Assembly: GCA_020850355.1 (NCBI GenBank)
Contig: JADZEX010000092.1
Coordinates: 1-36,252, forward strand
Direction of reading: 5' to 3'
DNA: 36,252 nt
Source of the DNA: Fimbriimonadaceae bacterium
Lineage (GTDB): Bacteria; Armatimonadota; UBA10988
Below the pieces are notes generated by a model. The model searched no databases. It was not told the DNA's origin and was given only the letters and a program-made list of their open reading frames with translations. Position numbers and translations under genes: made by a program. Shown piece by piece: positions 32,452-36,252 of this stretch (position 1 is its first letter; each line of letters starts with the position of its first letter).

Positions 32452-34976
32452 CAGGGCTGCAGCAGCAGCACGCGCGTCACACCGGCCTCGGCTGGCAAGG
32501 TGACCTGCCGCCCGCCCAGCGCCGCACCGCTCAGAGCGTCGGAGCAGCGGCCGTCACGACCGCAGTCGACCGCCAAGGGACCGTCGTCGAACGGCGTGAT
32601 CACCAGGTAGCGCGCCCCGTCGCTGGCGACGTCGGCGGTCCAGACATGGGCCGCCCGCTGCGTCACCAGCGGCACGCCGGCGCGGCTCGCGACGGCCCGC
32701 AGCAGCTCCGGGACCAACTGCGGCACGCCACAGAAGACCTCGCCCGGGCGGACCACCAGCGCGGGCGAGCCGTCGGACCAGGTGGCCCAGACTTCGCCCG
32801 GGCCGCTGACCGTGAAGAGCGGCTGAATCGCCGCGGCCGGTCCCCAGCTCGCGGGCAGCCCGGCGGCCAGCCCGGCAGCCGTCGCTTTGGCCTGGGCCGT
32901 CGGCACGGTCACCGGCCGCAGCGCGAAGCCGTGAACCTGCTGCGCGGCGGCCAGGTCCTGGCCGGCTGGCCCGTAGACCGCTGGCGCCCAGCACCACAGG
33001 CGAGTCACACCGGCCGGCCGCGCGGCCAGCCGTTGGCGTTGCGCGGCGGTCAGCGACCAGGCGGCCAGCATCACCTGCAGGCGCGGCTGGCGCGGTGCCG
33101 CCAGCAGGCGGTCCAGGAGATACTGCCCGTAGGGCGCTCCGACCCGGCCCAGCGCCGCGCGGCTGTCGTAGATCAGCGGCCGCGCCGCGACCTGGGAGCC
33201 GCCCGCCAGGAGGTCCGTGCTGGCTTCGTCGAGCACCGCGGCGATGTCTGGCGCGAACGGCGTGGTCCGCCGCAACAGGCCCTGGTCCAGCGGCGCCAGC
33301 TCGCGCATCACCTGCCAGATGGCGGCGTCGTTGAACCAGCCTTGACCCGGCAGGTCCATCCACCAGCAGCCCTGTCCGCGCACGATCGACATCGCGGTGT
33401 TGCGGCGCATCAGGTGCTGGGTCTGCGCCAGATTCACCAGCCCGCCCTCCTGCGCGTGCTCCTGCTGCCGCGGATCGAGGTAGGTCCGGGTGTCGTCTTC
33501 GTTGAGCCACAGCTTGCCGGCCGCGGCGACGCTCTCGGCGGCCGTCATCACCGGCCCGGTGCCCAACCAGGCGCGGTCGGTGTAGCTGATCGGCGAACAG
33601 AGCACGTCGATGTCGGGTGACGCCAGGACGCGGTCGAGGTCGTAATGTCCGCTGACCGAGGCGCCGTTGCCGATGGCGCCGAACTCCCAGCCGTAGCCAT
33701 AGAAGAAGACCACCAGCCGGCCGGCCCCCAGCCCGCGACGAGTGGCGGCGGCCAGAGCCAGCACGGTGTCACCCATCTCGCGTTGCCAGAAGCGGTTGAA
33801 GGCCACCAGGCGCGCCTCGCGCACCGGGTCGCGCAGCAGGCCCAACGGGGCGCCGTGCCGCTCGGTTGCCGGGGGCACGCTGGCAGTCTGCCAATCGGCG
33901 GCGCCCGTCGCGCGCAGGTACTCCCGCCAGGCCGCCGCGGTGGCGGGATCGTAGCCCGACAGCGGCCGGCCCCAGGTCTCGGCGTAGAACCACTCGCCGG
34001 TGTTTTGGCCGCACGGGTGGAGGCCGATCACCTGCCGCGGGAAGCGCTCGGCGAGGTGCCGCCCGATCCGCTCCAACTGCGCCGCCGCCGCGGCCCGGTA
34101 GGCGCGGTCGGTGACCACCGACCGTTGCACGGCCCGACCGTCTTCGAAGACCATCCGGGCCTCCAGATGGCGATTGAGGTACCAGTCCGGCGCGTCCGCG
34201 CCGACCCGCGGAATCAGCAGCGCCTGCGGGTTGACCTCCAGGATCTCTTCGCAGAGGTCGTCCAGCGGCTGCCAGTTGGCCGGCTCCTCCGGCGGGCCCC
34301 AGCAGTTCGGGGCGCTGAACGAAACGATGTCGACCCCGGCCTGCTGGGCCAGCTTGACCTGCGACAGGAAGTAGCCGGGCGGCGCGCCGATCTGGCGCCA
34401 GGTGCTGTTGGCGACGTCGAACAGCGCCAGGTTCAGCGACCGCGCGGCGCTGGCCCGCGCCTCGAAGCTGACGCGGTACTTGACCCGCGGTTGCAGCTCG
34501 AGTTTGGCTGCGGAGTGGAAGTGGAAGTCGGGCCACTGACCGCCCGGTGGGTCGCGCAGTTCGATTCGCAGAGCGCCCTCGCCGAAGCTCCAGCGGCCGA
34601 CGGTGTTCTGGTCGCCCAGTGGCCAGACCAACCAGCTCCGGCCGAAGGCAGCCGCGTCGGCCAAGCTGCCGGCGGGGAAGACGTCCTGGCCGGCGGGGTC
34701 GGTGATCCGCAGGTTGCGCAGCTCCAGGCTGCCGGCGCCAGCGCCAAACCGGAAGTGCAGCGTGCAGCGGCCGACCGGCGGAATGCGTGGGGTGACGTCA
34801 AACCCGAGCGGCTGCCAGGCCGTGCCGACGGCCACGCTACCACCGACCCGTTGGCCCCAGAACACCCGCAGCGGCCGGGGCTGGCCGTCGATCTGCAACT
34901 GCGGGCCACCAGGGGTCGGGACCACGACCGCCGGACCCGGGGCCGTGGGCAACAGCGCAAGCAGGATCCACCACAT
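32451..34976 (-). CDS. Large secreted glycosidase-like protein
   Basis: 841 aa. A signal peptide-like start MWWILLALLPTAPGPAVVV is followed by a beta-rich domain (about 25-200) and a TIM-barrel-like part. LCEEILEVNPQALLIPRVG, then HPCGQNTGEWFYAETWG near 325, then FYGYGWEF and KLWLNEDDTRTYLD near 491 suggest a clan-A glycoside hydrolase with Glu near 327 as acid/base and Glu near 491 as nucleophile. It resembles GH42-like beta-galactosidases, but I cannot assign a family. The C-terminal part (after about 620) looks like a Rossmann-type trimerisation domain and a beta sandwich. ATG 34976 follows GGAG by 8 nt; the frame is open 41 codons upstream but without sense. Gap to ppk1 83 nt. Confidence 0.75.
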   Translation of the reverse strand: MWWILLALLPTAPGPAVVVPTPGGPQLQIDGQPRPLRVFWGQRVGGSVAVGTAWQPLGFDVTPRIPPVGRCTLHFRFGAGAGSLELRNLRITDPAGQDVFPAGSLADAAAFGRSWLVWPLGDQNTVGRWSFGEGALRIELRDPPGGQWPDFHFHSAAKLELQPRVKYRVSFEARASAARSLNLALFDVANSTWRQIGAPPGYFLSQVKLAQQAGVDIVSFSAPNCWGPPEEPANWQPLDDLCEEILEVNPQALLIPRVGADAPDWYLNRHLEARMVFEDGRAVQRSVVTDRAYRAAAAAQLERIGRHLAERFPRQVIGLHPCGQNTGEWFYAETWGRPLSGYDPATAAAWREYLRATGAADWQTASVPPATERHGAPLGLLRDPVREARLVAFNRFWQREMGDTVLALAAATRRGLGAGRLVVFFYGYGWEFGAIGNGASVSGHYDLDRVLASPDIDVLCSPISYTDRAWLGTGPVMTAAESVAAAGKLWLNEDDTRTYLDPRQQEHAQEGGLVNLAQTQHLMRRNTAMSIVRGQGCWWMDLPGQGWFNDAAIWQVMRELAPLDQGLLRRTTPFAPDIAAVLDEASTDLLAGGSQVAARPLIYDSRAALGRVGAPYGQYLLDRLLAAPRQPRLQVMLAAWSLTAAQRQRLAARPAGVTRLWCWAPAVYGPAGQDLAAAQQVHGFALRPVTVPTAQAKATAAGLAAGLPASWGPAAAIQPLFTVSGPGEVWATWSDGSPALVVRPGEVFCGVPQLVPELLRAVASRAGVPLVTQRAAHVWTADVASDGARYLVITPFDDGPLAVDCGRDGRCSDALSGAALGGRQVTLPAEAGVTRVLLLQP

Positions 34977-35040
34977 CCGACACGCTCCGGCCGCAGCCAG
35001 CCGCGGCAGAGGCTCATTCGGGTGGCGCCGGCCGAACCCT

Positions 35041-35232
35041 TCAGCCGGCCCGCGGGCCGGCCTCGGCGGTGGGGTACTCCTCGTCGCCGGTGACCTCAAA
35101 CTTCGCGGCCTCGGGGTCCTTGTACTGCCCTGCCCGGTGGCTGAGGACCGCGACGACCACCCCGGCCACCATGATGATCAGCGCGATCCCCAGGACCGCG
35201 CCCATCGTCTGGGCGTCCGCACCGTGATGCAT
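35041..35232 (-). CDS. Small single-span membrane protein, CcoS-like
   Basis: 63 aa. One membrane helix (MGAVLGIALIIMVAGVVVAVL, in part) then HRAGQYKDPEAAKFEVTGDEE. This layout, a helix followed by GQ-x-x-D-x-E and an acidic tail, resembles CcoS, a cbb3 oxidase assembly protein, but no cytochrome oxidase gene is in the window. ATG 35232 follows GGAG by 9 nt. It is divergent from the gene at 35372 and 64 nt ahead of the glycosidase. Its -10 element may be TAGTAT on the minus strand. The CcoS match is tentative. Confidence 0.65.
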   Translation of the reverse strand: MHHGADAQTMGAVLGIALIIMVAGVVVAVLSHRAGQYKDPEAAKFEVTGDEEYPTAEAGPRAG

Positions 35233-35234
35233 GG

Positions 35235-35262
35235 CTGAAAACTCCGGCCTAAGTCGTATACT
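35235..35262 (+). promoter_or_regulatory. Promoter between the two divergent membrane genes
   Basis: CTGAAA (35235-35240) and TATACT (35257-35262) are spaced by 16 nt on the plus strand, giving a leader of about 100 nt before the gene at 35372. The palindromic GTATAC may also serve the minus-strand gene. Confidence 0.55.
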
Positions 35263-35371
35263 AGGATGTTGTCATCATCAAGATGCATGGGCCGCAACGC
35301 CATGACAAGGTCGTGGCACCTCTTCGGACGGCGCCAGCTCGGACGTTCAGCGAGGACGGGAGGTCCGCGCG

Positions 35372-36118
35372 ATGAACTCTGTGATCGTACCATTGCTGCT
35401 GATCCTCGGCGGTGTCACGCCGGGGTTCGTGGCGGCAATCGCCGCGATCGTCCTGTGGCGGCAACGCCGGGTCCTCGAGGAGCACCAGGTGCGGCGGTCG
35501 CTCTGGTGTGGCTACGGCTGGCTGGCGGTGTTCTGCTTCGTCGCGGTCTTCGCCACCCAGGACAGCAGCGCCAAGCCGTGGCTGATCGCCTTCGGTTGGA
35601 TCGCCACCCCGGCCCTGTTCAGTGTCTTCGGCCTGTGGTACCTCGCCGAGCGGCAGCGCCTGCTGCAGGGCTTCCCCAGCCCGCAGCGGATGTTCCAACT
35701 GTCCACCGAGAACCGCCAGGAGCTGCGCTACCTGGCCAGCGAGCTGTCGAGCGACCTGAACCGCGCCCTGGCCGCGCAGACCGCGCTGGCCAAGGGCAAC
35801 GCCGTCCTGCGCCGGATGGGGCGCGACACCGACGAGACCGAGCGGGTCGTGCAGCGCCTGCGGGCCAGCATCCAGCGGTGCCACGAACTGGAGGCGCGCT
35901 ACGGCCTGCACCTGCGACGGGTGAAGGTCCTGCTGGACGACGAGGCTTACGACAACCCGGAGCTGACTGAGGAGCAGGAGGTCGCACTGGCCAACCTGCA
36001 GGATGCCCAGAACGAACTCGATGCGCTCCTCTCGAAGCTCTTCGACAGCGCCGTCGACTGCCGGGCCGCGGTCAACCGGGCGGTTCAGGACGTTGCCTTC
36101 ACCGGCGTCGAGGTCTGA
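35372..36118 (+). CDS. Membrane protein with C-terminal coiled coil, unknown
   Basis: 248 aa, not recognised. Three hydrophobic segments near 5-28, 48-63 and 70-92 (VIVPLLLILGGVTPGFVAA, GWLAVFCFVAVFA, FGWIATPALFSVFGLWYLA) are followed by a long charged, heptad-like region to the end (ELSSDLNRALAAQTALAKGN, EEQEVALANLQDAQNELDAL). ATG 35372 follows GGGAGG by 8 nt. The architecture is like small scaffold or sensor proteins at the membrane. No enzyme motif seen. Confidence 0.75.
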   Translation: MNSVIVPLLLILGGVTPGFVAAIAAIVLWRQRRVLEEHQVRRSLWCGYGWLAVFCFVAVFATQDSSAKPWLIAFGWIATPALFSVFGLWYLAERQRLLQGFPSPQRMFQLSTENRQELRYLASELSSDLNRALAAQTALAKGNAVLRRMGRDTDETERVVQRLRASIQRCHELEARYGLHLRRVKVLLDDEAYDNPELTEEQEVALANLQDAQNELDALLSKLFDSAVDCRAAVNRAVQDVAFTGVEV

Positions 36119-36149
36119 CCCCGGCCTAGGAGCCCGTTGCCAATAGCCC

Positions 36150-36174
36150 GGCCGTCGTCTCGCCTACGGCCTTT
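36150..36174 (+). terminator. Terminator-like stem after the membrane gene
   Basis: GGCCGT (36150-36155) and ACGGCC (36166-36171) pair around 10 nt and are followed by TTT, about 30 nt after the stop codon. The remaining 78 bp to the window end show nothing else I can name. Confidence 0.35.
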
Positions 36175-36252
36175 GGGGCACACGTGCGGTGCGCTGGCCG
36201 GGCCACTCCTGCCCGACCACACCGACCTGGCGCCCGTCTGCGTCGTGTCGCC

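Noticed and set aside
35266-35970. Plus-strand frame starting 4 nt after the -10 box
   Set aside because: Out of frame with the membrane-protein gene it overlaps, with Arg/Ala-rich composition and no ribosome site.

Overview
The window is bacterial chromosomal DNA, roughly 70% G+C by eye, with tightly packed genes whose start and stop codons often overlap. It suggests a free-living, deep-branching, Terrabacteria-like organism; Armatimonadota or a related phylum is my best inference, not a proof. The main reason is the block phoH-pgpH-ybeY-dgkA next to rpsU and a HIT gene, a gene order known from Firmicutes and relatives. Many Gfo/Idh/MocA oxidoreductases and secreted or beta-helix carbohydrate proteins also fit. 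I see no phage genes, transposase or CRISPR array.

Layout. 1-155: tandem 68-bp GC-rich near-palindromic repeat. 173-5493 (minus): tRNA-Val(GAC), HIT protein, rpsU, phoH, pgpH (c-di-AMP phosphodiesterase type), ybeY and a DgkA-PAP2 fusion, i.e. housekeeping for translation, rRNA maturation and lipid recycling. 5566-7102 (plus): lysS from its own promoter, probably leaderless. 7085-8497 (minus): secreted beta-helix protein. 8498-8832: divergent intergenic region rich in strong inverted repeats. 8833-12108 (plus): four coupled genes (phosphoesterase, GT4, GNAT, GT2) that look like a glycolipid or polysaccharide unit. 12218-13642: rtcB. 13728-15667: oxidoreductase plus phosphotriesterase-family hydrolase. 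15668-15877: convergent intergenic region with three hairpins. 20138-15878 (minus): PAP2 phosphatase, ArnT-like glycosyltransferase, DUF1854 protein and a sugar (GPH) transporter from one strong promoter. 20210-22319 (plus): sugar-nucleotide epimerase/dehydratase and a FAD oxidoreductase. 23605-22324 (minus): GT2, a sulfatase-like N-terminal stub and a small Tat-type protein. 23736-24776 (plus): second Gfo/Idh/MocA protein. 26376-24773 (minus): MFS exporter and a small protein. 26509-29087 (plus): DUF512 PDZ/radical-SAM protein and a NagA-like deacetylase. 34976-29084 (minus): large secreted glycosidase-like protein, polyphosphate kinase and a beta-helix protein. 35041-36118: divergent pair of membrane proteins of unknown role.

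The clearest theme is envelope and carbohydrate metabolism: lipid-linked sugar transfer, undecaprenyl/lipid phosphatases, sugar-nucleotide conversion and glycan breakdown, around a conserved translation core. I did not find a clear new defence or biosynthetic system. The items most worth testing are two structured intergenic regions (8550-8744 and 15670-15808), the hairpin at the start of phoH, the DUF1854 operon, the sulfatase stub and the leaderless promoter pattern.
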